DNA of 64,000 nucleotides from Corynebacterium massiliense DSM 45435. GTDB lineage: Bacteria > Actinomycetota > Actinomycetes > Mycobacteriales > Mycobacteriaceae. This document shows, in pieces, positions 63,922 to 64,000 of the stretch. The DNA lies in contig NZ_CP063189.1 of assembly GCF_028609805.1 (NCBI RefSeq), positions 1,426,001 to 1,490,000 on the forward strand. The letters are read 5' to 3'. Position numbers and translations under genes: made by a program. The notes beneath the pieces are model-generated. The model saw only the letters and a list, made by a program, of their open reading frames with translations. It was not told the origin of the DNA and made no database searches. Positions within the stretch are counted from its first letter, which is position 1. Each line of letters starts with the position of its first letter.

Positions 63922-64000
63922 ATGCACTCCCACGCCGAATCACAGCGGGCTGTTCACCCCGCCGACATCGCGACCGACACCTCCTTTCCCCACCCGCGCA
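63922..64000 (+). CDS. Possible start of a gene cut by the window edge
   Basis: An ATG at 63922 opens a plus-strand frame (MHSHAESQRAVHPADIATDT) that stays open to the end of the window, 26 codons. It is too short to assign. The 165-base gap before it separates it from the divergent lipoprotein gene, so a start is plausible here. Confidence 0.35.
   Translation, partial: MHSHAESQRAVHPADIATDTSFPHPR

Noticed and set aside
1..64000. Mobile elements, prophage, CRISPR arrays, rRNA genes
   Set aside because: No transposase, integrase, phage structural gene, regularly spaced repeat array or rRNA sequence was recognised on either strand.

Overview
The window is a contiguous stretch of a high-GC actinobacterial chromosome, almost certainly Corynebacterium. 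The gene order matches the conserved corynebacterial and mycobacterial backbone: tex, trmD-rimM-rpsP, ffh, ftsY-smc-acyP, mutM-rnc-yceD, sepIVA, then the ancestral his/trp-lgt-pyk block, glgX, a small alarmone synthetase, dnaE1 and rluD-lspA. Many genes start with GTG, several probably leaderless. No insertion sequences, prophage, CRISPR array, rRNA or tRNA were found. I cannot assign a species.

Layout. 1-8.5 kb: 5' part of tex; trmD, rimM and rpsP (minus strand); a plus-strand OafA/SGNH acyltransferase with a Gly/Tyr-repeat tail; ffh. 8.6-14.7 kb: a six-gene Mrp Na+/H+ antiporter operon (A/B fusion, C, D, E, F, G) between ffh and ftsY. 14.9-24.3 kb: ftsY, smc, acyP, an AGCS amino-acid symporter, mutM, rnc and the DUF177 gene. 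24.4-34 kb: a membrane protein, a SepIVA-like septation protein, a secreted phosphoesterase with a disrupted signal-peptide frame, glycerate kinase, an M20D amidohydrolase and glycogen phosphorylase. 34-43.3 kb: pyk, lgt, and the eroded remains of the his/trp cluster (TrpC-like, Trp-region membrane protein, impA, hisA, a HisH-like protein without its glutaminase residues, an MFS permease and two small membrane proteins), then a lipoprotein. 43.7-50 kb: a TetR regulator, glgX broken by one missing base, a DnaQ/BRCT protein, an unknown gene and a RelS-type alarmone synthetase. 50-53.7 kb: an anaerobic pyruvate formate-lyase operon whose enzyme is split into two genes. 53.7-64 kb: an S4 RNA-binding protein, a YigZ protein, a MetE-like methyltransferase, dnaE1, rluD, lspA and two lipoproteins.

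Working together. ffh and ftsY form the SRP targeting pathway; lgt and lspA provide lipoprotein maturation, used by at least three lipoproteins encoded here. glgP, glgX and pyk lead from glycogen to pyruvate, and the pfl genes would convert pyruvate to acetyl-CoA and formate without oxygen. The most unusual feature is the pfl operon. Its large subunit keeps the Cys-Cys active site but ends before the glycyl-radical domain, which a separate 83-residue gene with its own ribosome binding site supplies, followed by the activase. Second is the his/trp remnant: hisF and hisI are absent from their ancestral places and HisH has lost its catalytic Cys and His, yet the frames stay open. Two single-base homopolymer differences (glgX and the phosphoesterase) may be assembly errors or real mutations.
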